The notes beneath the pieces were generated by a model. That model worked only from the letters and a program-made list of their open reading frames with translations. It was not told the DNA's origin and searched no databases. This document shows positions 1-8,805 of a DNA stretch of 64,000 nucleotides, piece after piece. The position numbers and the translations under genes are program-made. Within the stretch, counting starts at the first letter, position 1. Every line of letters starts with the position of its first letter. The stretch is from Brevundimonas vesicularis (GTDB lineage Bacteria; Pseudomonadota; Alphaproteobacteria; Caulobacterales; Caulobacteraceae), in NCBI RefSeq assembly GCF_027105095.1, contig NZ_CP114278.1:1674001-1738000 (forward strand), given 5' to 3'.

Positions 1-190
1 CCTGGACGAGGCGGGTTCGAGTCCGGCAGAATATAAGGACCCCCTCGCGCCGGACCTCAACTGCGTGACGGCTCGGCATTCCCAACAACTCTCGCACGGC
101 GCGTACCGCCGCCTGTCCGTCGTCGTTCAGGTCGGCGTGCTCGATCGCCGGTTCGGAGGAGGCGCCGTAGCGATAGCGAAGTTCGTACAT
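1..190 (-). CDS. Small hypothetical protein, 3' end outside the window
   Basis: The reading frame starts at ATG 190-188 on the minus strand and runs open off the left edge (63 codons visible). It begins MYELRYRYG and continues with a polar stretch (EHADLNDDGQAAV) and an Arg/Val-rich region. I do not recognise a named domain; short proteins beginning this way occur in alphaproteobacteria. An EcfG-type promoter match lies directly upstream with its -10 element about 15 bases from the ATG, which would give a very short leader and explain the lack of a Shine-Dalgarno. The promoter supports a real gene expressed in the general stress response; function is unknown. Confidence 0.55.
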   Translation of the reverse strand, partial: MYELRYRYGASSEPAIEHADLNDDGQAAVRAVRELLGMPSRHAVEVRREGVLIFCRTRTRLVQ

Positions 191-204
191 AGGGATGGCA
201 GGCC

Positions 205-229
205 AACTGCGCGTGCCTCTACTCGTTCC
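205..229 (-). promoter_or_regulatory. EcfG-type general stress promoter
   Basis: Read on the minus strand, GGAAC (229-225), 17 bases, then GTT (207-205). This matches the alphaproteobacterial sigma-EcfG consensus GGAAC-N16/17-GTT. It points at the partial gene starting at 190. Confidence 0.5.
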
Positions 230-308
230 TGTGTCGGCTCGGCGACGGCCCCCGCCGACATCCCCGACGATGGCCAATTCATCGCCAAGCCTTACCATCT
301 TGATATGA

Positions 309-662
309 TCACAAATCTGATCGCGTCGCTCCCGCGGAGCTAGCCCGCGGCCTGCCCGGCGACCCGGCGCGGTTGTCTGTTAGTTCGGCTCTCGGCGCGC
401 CTGTTGCAGCCTCGATTCCGTCGAGGGCCAGCCGCTCAATTAGAACTTCGGTCAGAATTTCGGTCGCAAGCGATGTTGCCGGTGAGCCTGCCTGTCCGAA
501 ATAGCGGATCGAGGCATCCAGCTGGCTGCCATTCAAAGACCGGGCAAAAACGAGAACACAATCCCGGTCGCCCCCAGGAGAGCCTGCGCTGCTCAGGCTG
601 AGATGTTGAAGAAGAAGATCAAGCGCTGCGCGCTCAAGGTCTCTACACGTCAGGCTGGACAC
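309..662 (-). CDS. Possible small hypothetical protein
   Basis: A minus-strand frame from GTG 662-660 to the stop at 309 would give 117 residues. The middle part (ARSLNGSQLDASIRYFGQ, then ATEILTEVLIERL) looks like helical coding sequence, with a weakly spaced GGAGG upstream of the GTG. The Pro/Arg/Ser-rich C-terminus resembles read-through of non-coding DNA. No domain is recognised and the start is a guess; it could also be a decayed gene. Confidence 0.3.
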   Translation of the reverse strand: MSSLTCRDLERAALDLLLQHLSLSSAGSPGGDRDCVLVFARSLNGSQLDASIRYFGQAGSPATSLATEILTEVLIERLALDGIEAATGAPRAELTDNRAGSPGRPRASSAGATRSDL

Positions 663-757
663 CAGGGACGACTTTCCTCCCAAAAGATGCCGAGGGTGGG
701 GCGGGGGGGCGGGACGCCGGCTGGCGCCCGCCCCGCTGTAGGCGATAACACGGAATG

Positions 758-2059
758 TTATTGGAGTGGCGTCTTGGTGACCTTGTCCGCCCACATCTGG
801 GCCACCTTGCCCGCAGCTTCCCGTCCACCAAGCCCGAAGGCAAGAGCCGCGGCGATAGCGGCGGCCCCCAGGATCAGGCCAAACGCCAGAAGCACGATGT
901 CGTCTGCGATCCCCATGAACCGCAGGCCCATGGCGGTAGCCAGAGCGATCGTCGCCCAGCGCACCAAGGTGGAGGCGAACCCGTCCGCGCCGCCCGTGCC
1001 CTTGTTAATCAGGTTTGCCAGAACGCCCCCGATCAGCACGCCGGCGGTGATGATGATCCCGCCGACGATGACATGGCCGGCAAGCGCCAAGATTTCCTGG
1101 AGGGTGACGGCGATTGTGCCGAACTGCAGCAGCTTGGCCGCCTCCACCGCCGTGAAGGCGACAATGGCGACCATGGCGATCTTGCCGACGATGCCGGATG
1201 GGGTCATCGGATTCGACACCTCGCCGCCAAGAGCCCGCGCAGTCGCAGGAGTGACGTCACCGGCATAGGGAGCCGTGGCCGGATTCGGCGCCGCGGGTGT
1301 TGAAGTCGAAGCTGTCAGCGAGGTCAGACTCGAGATGCTGCGGTCGAACCCGGTCGCAGGGAGGACGCGCTCGATCAGCTGAGCGACCCAGCGGCCGATG
1401 AACCAGCCGACGGCCAGAACGATCGCGGCGGCGAGCACGTGAGGAATGGCTGCGAGGACGGTCGAGAGAACGGCGACCGCCGGGATGGTCAGGGATTCGA
1501 TGCCCAACTGCTCGAGGGCGGCAATGGTGATCGGGATGAGGATTAGGACGAAAACGAGGGTGCCGATCGCCGAGCTTACGCCCGTCGATCCGGTCGCCTT
1601 AGTCAATCCAGACTTCTCAAGCCAGCGGTCGGCATTGGCGGCTTGCAGCGCCGCCTCAACGACGCGCTTGGCCAAGGTTGCGACCACGAAGCCGATGAAG
1701 AAGATGAGCACCGCGCCGAGAACGCTCGGAACGAACGAGGCGACTTGATTCAGCAGCGAGTTGAGAGGGGTGACGACCTGGCCCAGATTGAGGACGCCGA
1801 GGGCGGCGACGACGCCGAAGAGCAGGATCAGCCAGAAGGCCACATCGCCGAGGCTGGCGCCGATGGAGTGTTTGGGATTGTCGCTCGCCGTAGCCGTCGC
1901 GGCGCCGGGAATGCGGTTGATTACCTTGGCCAGGGCCCACTTGACCGCCTTGCCGATGAACCAGGCCACGAAGAGGATCAGGACGGCGCCGATCGCCTTG
2001 GGCGCCCACTCATAAACGAGCGCGTTCCAGCTGATGAAATCGTAGTCTGTCGTTTGCAT
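758..2059 (-). CDS. MscS-type mechanosensitive channel protein with conserved TM-helix repeats
   Basis: A 433-residue integral membrane protein. It has repeated hydrophobic segments of the conserved TM helix family, for example the segment ending LFVAWFIGKAV near residue 35 and AIVLAVGWFIGRWVAQLIERV near residue 220, and further helices to about residue 415. This architecture fits the CmpX-like/TM-helix subgroup of small-conductance channel relatives and lacks an obvious full MscS beta domain. The expected role is inner-membrane tension or osmotic stress response. The ATG at 2059 follows an EcfG-type promoter, consistent with stress induction. It is divergent from a second, broken MscS gene. 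Exact conductance function is inferred only from family. Confidence 0.85.
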   Translation of the reverse strand: MQTTDYDFISWNALVYEWAPKAIGAVLILFVAWFIGKAVKWALAKVINRIPGAATATASDNPKHSIGASLGDVAFWLILLFGVVAALGVLNLGQVVTPLNSLLNQVASFVPSVLGAVLIFFIGFVVATLAKRVVEAALQAANADRWLEKSGLTKATGSTGVSSAIGTLVFVLILIPITIAALEQLGIESLTIPAVAVLSTVLAAIPHVLAAAIVLAVGWFIGRWVAQLIERVLPATGFDRSISSLTSLTASTSTPAAPNPATAPYAGDVTPATARALGGEVSNPMTPSGIVGKIAMVAIVAFTAVEAAKLLQFGTIAVTLQEILALAGHVIVGGIIITAGVLIGGVLANLINKGTGGADGFASTLVRWATIALATAMGLRFMGIADDIVLLAFGLILGAAAIAAALAFGLGGREAAGKVAQMWADKVTKTPLQ

Positions 2060-2106
2060 AGAGCCCTCTCAAACCCGGCGCCTTCGCGGGGTGTTCCATT
2101 CGGTAA

Positions 2107-2131
2107 AACCTGTGAGCTCGCCGCAAGTTCC
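2107..2131 (-). promoter_or_regulatory. EcfG-type general stress promoter of the TM-helix channel gene
   Basis: Minus strand GGAAC (2131-2127), 17 bases, GTT (2109-2107). The -10 lies about 48 bases before the ATG at 2059. A second, poorer match with an 18-base spacer lies nearer the gene (GTTCC at about 2094-2098). Confidence 0.55.
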
Positions 2132-2211
2132 GTCGCGTCCGGGACACAGCCCTGATCCGCCGTCGAGAACCTTCGTCAGGCTTGACCGGTGGGCAACCTA
2201 GGGAGCCTTGC

Positions 2212-3148
2212 ATGACGACAGTCGCTGCCGGCGACCCGGGTCTTGTGGGGACCGTGCAAAGCGCCTTTTCCGGTGACGCGACCATGGCGCGTGAACTGGC
2301 CGGCGCCGTCGGCGTCTATTCCGTTCGCCTCCTCGTCGCTCTCCTCATCCTGGCGGTGACGCTATGGGCATCAAAGCGTCTGGCCCGTCTAGTGCACAGA
2401 GCTGTCGACCGACTGCCCTACCACCACACCGCTGACGAGACCCTGGCTGACTTCGTTTCCGCCCTGGTCCGTTATCTCGTCATCGCGATCGGGGTAATTG
2501 CGGTCCTGCAGCAGATCGGCGTCCAGGCCACGTCGGTCCTCGCCGTCCTGGGGGCGGCGTCCCTAGCGATCGGGCTGGCGCTCCAGGGCACACTGGGCAA
2601 CGTCGCACCCGGGGAGATGATTGTCCTGTTGAGACCCTATCGGGTCGGCGACAAGGTCGAGCTCAACGGGCGACAGGAAGATGGTCGATCTCGACCTTTT
2701 CAACACGAGGGTCGTCGATTTCGACGGACTGACCCTCTACCTGCCCGACGGCAAGGTGTTCGGCGAGATGATCGTCAACATGAGCCAGTCCGGCCATCGA
2801 CGCATCGAACTCGTCTTCGGCGTCGATTACGACGACGATCTGAACACGGCCTTGCGGCTCCTGATCGAGTGCGCCCAGGCAAATCAAAGCGTCCTGAACG
2901 ATCCGCCGCCCTGGGCCAAGGTCACCAGTTTGGGGGACAAAGCCGTCAATGTGACCCTGCGCTGCTGGGCAAGCTCCGATGACTATGTCGATGCGCGGTT
3001 CGACCTGACCAAGGCGATCAAGGAGACCCTGGAGGCGCATGGGTTGAGCTTCCCCTATCCTCATCAGGTTACGATAAACAGGCCAGGCCTCGCGAAGGTC
3101 TCTCCCGACGAAGAGCGGACGCCATTGGAACCGGCGCTCGGGGCTTGA
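2212..3148 (+). pseudogene. MscS-family mechanosensitive channel gene with a frameshift
   Basis: From ATG 2212 the frame encodes an N-terminal helix, two further membrane segments and the MscS pore signature region (GAASLAIGLALQGTLGN, then LRPYRVGDKVELNGRQ). It then loses homology near 2672-2681. The continuation of the family fold (VDLDLFNTRVVDFDGLTLYLPDGKVFGE, given here as a region, and a C-terminal alpha/beta domain) is in the next frame, from about 2681 to 3148. One extra base, or two missing bases, near the CGACAGGAAG stretch would restore a protein of about 311 residues. Either a true pseudogene or an assembly error is possible; the downstream frame shows no further damage, which favours a recent event or an error. 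Confidence 0.75.
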
Positions 3149-3214
3149 GTCACTGCATCGGATCCGCCGCCCCTGCCAGCCATTGTTAAGCGTCAGCTGC
3201 GGCGGCCGGTTGAC

Positions 3215-3237
3215 GCCCCGTCGCTGGGCGACGGGGC
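3215..3237. terminator. GC-rich hairpin between convergent genes
   Basis: GCCCCGTCG / CGACGGGGC, a perfect 9-bp stem with a 5-base loop, between the convergent MscS and DUF892 genes. There is no clear U-tract, so termination is inferred from placement. Confidence 0.4.
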
Positions 3238-3254
3238 CGTTGGGGTTCGAGGCT

Positions 3255-3758
3255 CTACGCGCCTTTGCGTTGCATCGCTTCGGCGTTGACTGCAGCATCA
3301 GCGATCGTGGTGAGGTCTTCGTCGGTCTGGGACTCCTCCTCGAGCGTCTCGTCTAGCAGGGCAGCGGCGTCCTCGAGACCCAGCACCAGCGCCCAGCGCT
3401 TAAGCGTGCCGTAGCGCGTGATTTCATAGTGTTCCACGGCCTGGGCCGCGGCCAGCAGGCCTGCGTCGAGCGCAGCTGTGTCCTTGTACTCCTCCATGAT
3501 CTCGTCCCCCTCGGCAAGGATGCCTTCGATTGCGTCGCAGGTCTTGCCGCGGGGAGCCTTGCCGATGATCTCGAACACCTGCTGCAGGCGTTCGATCTGG
3601 CCTTCGGTTTGATCCTTGTGCTTTTCGAAGGCGGCCTTTAGCTTGGGGGACTGCGCGGCCCGGGCCATCTTCGGCAGAGACTTCAGGATCTTCCTTTCGG
3701 CATAATAAATGTCCTTAAGCGTGTCGTGGAACAGGGTGTCGAGGGTTTTCTCGGCCAT
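3255..3758 (-). CDS. DUF892 ferritin-like protein (YciE/YciF family)
   Basis: A 167-residue protein starting MAEKTLDTLFHDTLKDIYYAE, the hallmark N-terminus of the DUF892 (YciE/YciF) family. It is all-helical, with the E...H-type metal-site residues in the helices (for example YYAERKIL near residue 20 and AVEHYEITRYG near residue 110). The family is linked to stress and oxidative conditions; the biochemical activity is not settled. The start at 3758 rather than the longer upstream frame is chosen because AGGAG lies 8 bases before it. The upstream region has GGAAC-N17-CTT on the minus strand, only a degenerate EcfG match. Confidence 0.88.
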   Translation of the reverse strand: MAEKTLDTLFHDTLKDIYYAERKILKSLPKMARAAQSPKLKAAFEKHKDQTEGQIERLQQVFEIIGKAPRGKTCDAIEGILAEGDEIMEEYKDTAALDAGLLAAAQAVEHYEITRYGTLKRWALVLGLEDAAALLDETLEEESQTDEDLTTIADAAVNAEAMQRKGA

Positions 3759-4998
3759 GGTGCAAACTCCTGATGATGCGCCTAGCGCGCCCAGCAAAAA
3801 GGGCAGGCGGCTCTATTGGTTCCTGTTCGCAGGGCAGGCGGGTAGGCGGACGCAGGCGCAGGTCTCGACCGCCGCGAGCACCAGCGGGCCGCGTCCGACA
3901 CGGTTCTGCGCAACTTCCGACGAGTCCGCTTCCAGTGAACGACGAGGCCGGCCGACCGCCCCACCTGACCGCGTCCCTCGGCCGACACGGAAACCGCCGC
4001 CTGCGGCCAACCATTCACCCTCTCCCGGGCGCCGTCGCAGGCGAAGCGGGCTTGCCCAGCAAGCCGCCAAGGAATTCGAAAGCGCCACGCTCCTTTTCAT
4101 GACTGCTGACGGGAGCTGTGTTTGCGATCCGCCCGGATATGTCGTCCCGGGAAAGAACAACCCGCCAGCGACTGCTGCCCATCGGCGAGGCTGGCAGCGA
4201 ACATCTGGTGGACCCGCATTGCGTTCCGATCCAGTGCGACTCCATCCATCGCAGCCCTCAAGGGCGGTAATGCGGCCTGGCCGATGATGTCCTCGCCCAG
4301 CCAGGCCGCCTGACGCAGTTCGGGCATGAGCCGCGACGCGCCAGCTTAGCCTTAACGCATGGTCATGTCAGCCGGCGTTGGTAGGGGGGGAGGGCCTGTA
4401 CTTTGTCGAAACAGACTCGCCGCAGCGGTCAAAACCAAGTTCGGCCCGCCCCTGAGCCACTGAAGGTTCGGAACGGGCCTGCCCGGTTATTCCCTCCCGG
4501 ATGCCTTTAACGTAACGCGAGTTGTTGAGATGGCAAGGGGCGCGGATCTCCGAATCTACGGTCTGGCGATAGTCTACAAATGACCCAGCATCGCCGCCGC
4601 GCGGGACGCACAGATCCGATCTTCGTTGCTTGGTCGAGCACTCGAAGCTCGCCTTTCTGGGTGAATAAAAACGGTCGTTCCTGGCGCAAAGCCGGCGCAG
4701 GCCTGTCTAAGTGTAGATCCAGACAAACCCACTGATGCGGGGAAAAATCCAACAGCTGCGGCCCGTTTTACGCGCCGGGGCAGGCGCTGTGAACATTCCA
4801 GGTGTGGTCGAAGTCACACCAACCCGATGTCCGATATGACTCGCACTTTTGTATCGTATAGCAATATTGGGTCGTAGGCGCCTTTGATGGACCGAATAGA
4901 GTGGGATTGTTGTCAAATGCTAAAGACGGGGCTTACCAGTTTAAACCCCGTCTATACCACCTTCACAAAAGCATTCTGTTGCCTTCAGGCATAGGATT
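3759..4998. other. Gene-poor stretch
   Basis: About 1.24 kb without a convincing gene. Open frames exist on both strands in the first 570 bases but are mutually overlapping, Arg/Pro/Ser-rich and without ribosome binding sites. A 76-codon minus-strand frame (4327-4097) has a plausible helical N-terminal half but no start signal. From about 4500 the G+C falls, merging into the AT-richer region around the next gene. It may be eroded island DNA. Confidence 0.5.
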
Positions 4999-5406
4999 TC
5001 ATCCGTACAAATCCCATGGTGTGTCAATGTCAGACACCCCGACTGCAGCGTAATGATTGAAAAGGTGGGCGGTAGCCTCCACAAACGGCGTATACGCCTT
5101 GCCTTCGTTTGGAAGATACGCAGCGGTAAGATCAACCGCGCAATCTAGCAACGCGATGACGATGCTGCTTGCCGATATCCCTTCATCATGAAGCTGGTCT
5201 ATCAATTTGTAAATTTTCTTCCTCTGGGTTTTATCTATTTCCTTGTCATTTGCGGATCCACGTTTGTTTATATCAAAACCTCTCAAGTGATGCTCCGAGC
5301 CGCAATAGGTCCGAGCCTCGAAAAGAGGGGTAGGGGGTCGGAACTTTAGCCCCGGCGTTAACTTTTCAGCACCGCGGCTTGCACTCTCTCGCGTTGATTT
5401 TGTCAT
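4999..5406 (-). CDS. Hypothetical protein in AT-richer island DNA
   Basis: A 135-residue protein starting MTKSTRESASRGAEKL. The ATG at 5406 is preceded by AAGGA at a good distance. The N-terminal 60 residues are basic and polar; residues 65-120 look like a compact helical domain (KIYKLIDQLHDEGISASS, then IVIALLDCAVDLTAAYL). No family is recognised. The DNA is clearly AT-richer than the core genome, indicating recent acquisition. It sits immediately left of the insertion sequence. Confidence 0.65.
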   Translation of the reverse strand: MTKSTRESASRGAEKLTPGLKFRPPTPLFEARTYCGSEHHLRGFDINKRGSANDKEIDKTQRKKIYKLIDQLHDEGISASSIVIALLDCAVDLTAAYLPNEGKAYTPFVEATAHLFNHYAAVGVSDIDTPWDLYG

Positions 5407-5616
5407 GCGTTGGTTTCCTTTGAAGGTCGTTTGAAGCAATTGTAAGATTAGCGCCCATGAGGCGCGTTTTTCTCAACTCTATCGATCAATAACAAAGCTG
5501 ATTATATAATATTTACAGTGCAAAAGTGCTTTGGTTATTTAGACGTAGTGGTTGACGTGACCCCCTGAAACTCCTCCAGGAATAGCTAGAGTCCGCCCCT
5601 CGAAAGGACGGACAGA

Positions 5617-5883
5617 ATGAAGCGATCACGGTTCACGGAAGAGCAGATCATCGGAATCTTGCGCGAGCAGGAGGCCGGTGTCCCGGTGGCGGACCTGTGC
5701 AGGAAGCACGGGCTGAGCTCGCCGACCTTCTACAAGTGGAAGGCCAAGTATGGCGGCATGGACGTGTCGGAGGCCCGTCGTCTGAAAGCGCTGGAAGACG
5801 AGAACGCCAAGCTGAAACGGATGCTGGCGGACTCGATGCTGGACAACGTCGCGCTGAAGGATCTGCTGGGAAAAAAGTGGTGA
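5617..5883 (+). CDS. IS3-family transposase OrfA
   Basis: An 88-residue DNA-binding subunit with a helix-turn-helix ([20 protein letters not shown], then [18 protein letters not shown]) and a C-terminal leucine-zipper-like helix ([19 protein letters not shown]). The frame ends GKKW-stop. The heptamer A-AAA-AAG at 5871-5877, just before the stop, is a classic -1 slippery site that would join OrfA to OrfB as the active OrfAB transposase. Confidence 0.93.
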   Translation: MKRSRFTEEQIIGILREQEAGVPVADLCRKHGLSSPTFYKWKAKYGGMDVSEARRLKALEDENAKLKRMLADSMLDNVALKDLLGKKW

Positions 5884-6806
5884 CGCCCGCTGCGCATCGA
5901 GAGGCGGCGGCGCACCTGCAGTCGGCCTACGAGATGAGCGAACGGCGGGCCTGCCGGGTGCTGGGCATTGATCGGACGAGCGTGCGCTATCAGGCGACAC
6001 GACCGGACGATGGCACCCTGCGCGATCGGCTGAAGGCCCTGGCCCAGGAGCGTCGGCGGTTCGGCTATCGTCGTCTGCACGTGATGCTCCGGCGCGAGGG
6101 CCATGCGGTCAACAAGAAGCGGGTCCAGCGGATCTACCGCGAGGAAAAGCTGACGGTGCGTCGGCGCGGCGGGCGCAAACGCGCGATGGGCACAAGGCGG
6201 CCGCTGGAGATTCCTCTGGTCGCGAACCAGCGCTGGTCGCTGGACTTCGTGTCCGATCAGATGACCGACGGGCGGCGCTTCCGCATCCTGACGGTGATCG
6301 ACAACTGCACACGTGAGTGCCTCGGACTCGTCGCCGACACCTCGCTGTCGGGCCGGCGGGTGGCGCGCGAACTGGACGCCATCATCCTGCGACGCGGGCG
6401 CCCCGAGACGATCATCAGCGACAACGGCACGGAATATACGTCCAACGCCATCCTGGCCTGGGCCGACGGCACCGGCGTGGGCTGGCATTACATCGCGCCG
6501 GGCAAGCCCCAGCAGAACGGCTTCAACGAGAGCTTCAATGGCCGCCTGCGCGACGAACTGCTGAACGAGACGCTGTTCCGGTCCCTGCCGCACGCCCGTG
6601 CCGTGCTCGAAACCTGGCGGCGCGACTACAACGAAACCCGGCCGCACTCGAAGCTGGGATGGCTGACGCCGCAGGCTTACGCAGATGCGCTCAACGGACA
6701 GATCGGCCGGTCCGCTGCGCTGGTTGAAGGCTGCGCTGACCGGCCTCTTGCCAACCCCACCAACCCCAGTTCAGATCAGCAAAGGACTCTCGTTATGGCT
6801 GGATGA
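5871..6806 (+). CDS. IS3-family transposase OrfB (integrase core, produced by -1 frameshift)
   Basis: This frame is entered from OrfA by -1 slippage at A-AAA-AAG and reads [13 protein letters not shown] onward. It contains the HTH_21 segment ([17 protein letters not shown]), then the rve DDE catalytic core: D in [11 protein letters not shown] in [12 protein letters not shown] in [18 protein letters not shown]. The usual C-terminal [15 protein letters not shown] motif follows. All catalytic residues are present. The open frame itself extends upstream to about 5697 inside OrfA, but that part is not expected to be translated in this frame. Confidence 0.92.
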   Translation, partial: KKVVTPAAHREAAAHLQSAYEMSERRACRVLGIDRTSVRYQATRPDDGTLRDRLKALAQERRRFGYRRLHVMLRREGHAVNKKRVQRIYREEKLTVRRRGGRKRAMGTRRPLEIPLVANQRWSLDFVSDQMTDGRRFRILTVIDNCTRECLGLVADTSLSGRRVARELDAIILRRGRPETIISDNGTEYTSNAILAWADGTGVGWHYIAPGKPQQNGFNESFNGRLRDELLNETLFRSLPHARAVLETWRRDYNETRPHSKLGWLTPQAYADALNGQIGRSAALVEGCADRPLANPTNPSSDQQRTLVMAG

Positions 6807-6824
6807 GAAACGGGGGTCACGTCA

Positions 6825-7027
6825 CGGTCTTCACCCTGGTCACTGATACGATTTAGTCCGCCTCGCGGATTGGTGCCGTTACAGACCGAACGATACTCTG
6901 AAAGAAGATGCTCAGAGATCGAGCTCGGACGGTTTTTAGATCCACCGACTGCCTGGGAAGCCGTTTCGGTCGGGGCAAGGGAAGCCGCAATCAGGGCCGA
7001 AGCCAATGTCGTAATGAGCATAGTCAC
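6825..7027 (-). pseudogene. Small exported-protein gene interrupted near its 3' end by the insertion sequence
   Basis: The frame starts at GTG 7027 (overlapping the TGA of the upstream lipoprotein gene as GTGA) or ATG 7021. It encodes an N-terminal hydrophobic segment (MLITTLASALIAASLAPTETA) that looks like a signal peptide and about 45 polar residues with one Cys. It then runs into the insertion sequence. Removing the element and one 4-base target copy joins this frame to DNA at 5548-5539, where TAC GTC TAA follows. The ancestral protein would therefore have ended three or four codons after the insertion point. Now the tail is read from the element end, ending at about 6776. The protein body may still be functional. 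Family unknown. Confidence 0.5.
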
Positions 7028-8313
7028 TGAGCCTCAAACGTCACATGGAAACGGATGGTTGAAGGCACGGGGTCATTGCCCGACATGGCGGGTCGCAGTC
7101 TCCCGGATGATAACGCTCCTGCAACGGCTGCGGGACCTAATCCATATCGCGGTGGGCTTTCCCACAGCACCTCGCAATCGGCCAGACGACCGTTGGTTGT
7201 AACTGTGCACTGCAGTAGCGCCGCGCCAGTTACGTCTGCTTCTATCGCGCGTTGAGGCATTTTAGGTTGTGGCTGGGATATCCATGACGCAGGCGTGATG
7301 GTTGGGGGCTGCGACGCGCTCGGTCTTGAGACGTCGTGATTTAGCGAAGGGATTGCGTCTTCAGAGCGAGGTGAGGATCTCTCAGATGGGGCGGGGTCTG
7401 TCTCGGGCCTTTGAGGGCTAGCCGTAGCCGGGACCAGGATAAGCCTTCGCTTTCTACCGCTTTGGGAAACCTCGATTATCACTCCCCCGTCAGACCTCTG
7501 GAATTCAAACGTAGGGCCGGCGCCTGAGTTTGTCTGGAGATCATTTATCTTCATGGTCTTGAGATTGACCGCATAGGTCGTCCCGCCGCCTGCGGCGTTG
7601 CCCGTATTTTGGGTCAACAACACAAAGTCGCCCCAGGCCTGCGTGAAATGAACGAGCCCCAACCGCAGAGCGCGACGGCTTCGCGACCCTTCGCATCCAA
7701 TGCAGAAGACGTCGTTCTCCTCATTGTTGCTGACCAACTTCAAACCTCCGCGCTCGAAGAGCGTTTGGTCGCTGGAGTAGGGATCGGATGTCCTGGCCTG
7801 CTCATCGGTGGGCTGCGCCGCATCCGTCGTAGCCCCGGCTTGTCTAAGACGCTTTGTCGCTTTGGCGACCAGCTCGAAGAACCAAACGTCTGGAACAGAG
7901 GACGTTGTCTGCCGGCTACCAGGTCCATCCGAAATCGATGTGGTATAGAGATACTCGCGGCCTCCAGCTTCCTTCTGGCGCGTGAATTCCAACCGATAGC
8001 TCTGACCATCGCCTGAAGCAGGGGAGACAGTGGTTGAACAGCTGACACGTTTGGTCTGAGGATCTCGCCCTTCGACGGCAATATCTGCGAACTGGATCTC
8101 GTCTGCGATGATCTCTGCGATGTCAGAGCGCCGGGCGATAGCGGCGTCGACGCCATCTCCAAGAAGAAGACGATAGTCACCAAGATTGGCGATCAGGACA
8201 GAAATGACGTCCTGGTGAACTTGGGGCGATGCGCAGACCTGCTCCGGCGATTGCGGGATGCAGGCCGAAAGGGGAATAGCAGCCAATAGGGCTGCCGGCG
8301 GAAGCCGGGTCAT
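7024..8313 (-). CDS. Lipoprotein with TonB-type C-terminal domain
   Basis: A 429-residue protein. The start MTRLPPAALLAAIPLSAC gives a lipoprotein signal with lipobox LSAC (lipidated Cys 17), so the ATG at 8313 (AGGA upstream) is preferred over an earlier frame start. The middle is unrecognised, with a Cys pair (FCIGCEG). After a Pro/Ser-rich linker the C-terminal 90 residues match the TonB_C/energy-transducer fold: PKMPQRAIEADVTGAALLQC, then VTTNGRLADCEVLWESP, then a final beta strand. Here the domain is tethered by a lipid instead of a TonB transmembrane helix, so it probably is not a true energy transducer. It is followed, with overlap, by the IS-interrupted small exported protein. Confidence 0.7.
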   Translation of the reverse strand: MTRLPPAALLAAIPLSACIPQSPEQVCASPQVHQDVISVLIANLGDYRLLLGDGVDAAIARRSDIAEIIADEIQFADIAVEGRDPQTKRVSCSTTVSPASGDGQSYRLEFTRQKEAGGREYLYTTSISDGPGSRQTTSSVPDVWFFELVAKATKRLRQAGATTDAAQPTDEQARTSDPYSSDQTLFERGGLKLVSNNEENDVFCIGCEGSRSRRALRLGLVHFTQAWGDFVLLTQNTGNAAGGGTTYAVNLKTMKINDLQTNSGAGPTFEFQRSDGGVIIEVSQSGRKRRLILVPATASPQRPETDPAPSERSSPRSEDAIPSLNHDVSRPSASQPPTITPASWISQPQPKMPQRAIEADVTGAALLQCTVTTNGRLADCEVLWESPPRYGLGPAAVAGALSSGRLRPAMSGNDPVPSTIRFHVTFEAQ

Positions 8314-8406
8314 GTGAAATCCTATCAAAGGTCGCCCAGGTGCTGCTCTTTTAGCAGCAACCTGGGCGGGGTCTAGCGAGAAGGGGATGGTTGAGTTCTT
8401 CCCCCG

Positions 8407-8691
8407 ATGAACGTCGCTTTTTCCGAGCCTCACCGAGAGCTCGTCAGGCGGCTTGTGGAGGCCAGAATTGCTGCCGGTTTAAGCCAGCGCCAGTTGGCCG
8501 AGCGGCTTGGCGTCGATCACTCCTGGATCGGAAAATTTGAATCCGAACGGGTCCGTCTCAACGTTATTCAGTTTCTGAAGTTGGCTGACGCCCTAAACAT
8601 TGACGCGGGCCGGCTGCTTGTAGGTCTTGGTGAGCTTTCCAAGATCCCAATGGTCGCGACGCGTGTCGGTGAACCAAAAATCGCCGAATAG
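8407..8691 (+). CDS. XRE-family HTH transcriptional regulator
   Basis: A 94-residue protein that is essentially one lambda-repressor-type HTH domain: LVEARIAAGLSQRQLAERL, then GVDHSWIGKFESERVRL, then the LADALNIDAGRLL helix. It is divergent from the lipoprotein gene with a 93-base gap, so it may control that promoter. The Shine-Dalgarno is poor (AGAAGGGG lies too far upstream), but no in-frame earlier start exists because of a stop. Confidence 0.85.
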   Translation: MNVAFSEPHRELVRRLVEARIAAGLSQRQLAERLGVDHSWIGKFESERVRLNVIQFLKLADALNIDAGRLLVGLGELSKIPMVATRVGEPKIAE

Positions 8692-8805
8692 GACCACATA
8701 ATCCCCACAACAGCTTTTGGGGAAAAACGAGAATTGGGCCCAGTTGACCGATCTAAAAGCCGTTTAGATGGATCAGGAACACATCTAGATGGGTCTGGGG
8801 GGCGC

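Larger units (their letters stand above)
5553..6824 (+). mobile_element. IS3-family insertion sequence (IS407-like group)
   Basis: A 1272-bp element bounded by inverted repeats. The left end reads TGACGTGACCCCC (5553-5565) and the right end is its reverse complement (6812-6824), with further imperfect similarity inward as far as GAGTCC on both sides. It carries the two overlapping transposase frames typical of IS3. The 4-base flanks are TGGT (5549-5552) and CGGT (6825-6828), one mismatch from a target duplication. Both transposase frames look intact, so the element may be active. Confidence 0.9.

Noticed and set aside
11..27. A GGGTTCGAGTCC stretch resembling a tRNA T-arm
   Set aside because: It does not fit a cloverleaf and lies inside the partial minus-strand gene.
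3759..3830. GGAAC-N17-CTT upstream of the DUF892 gene as an EcfG promoter
   Set aside because: The -10 element does not match GTT; too degenerate to claim, though the gene type fits a stress regulon.
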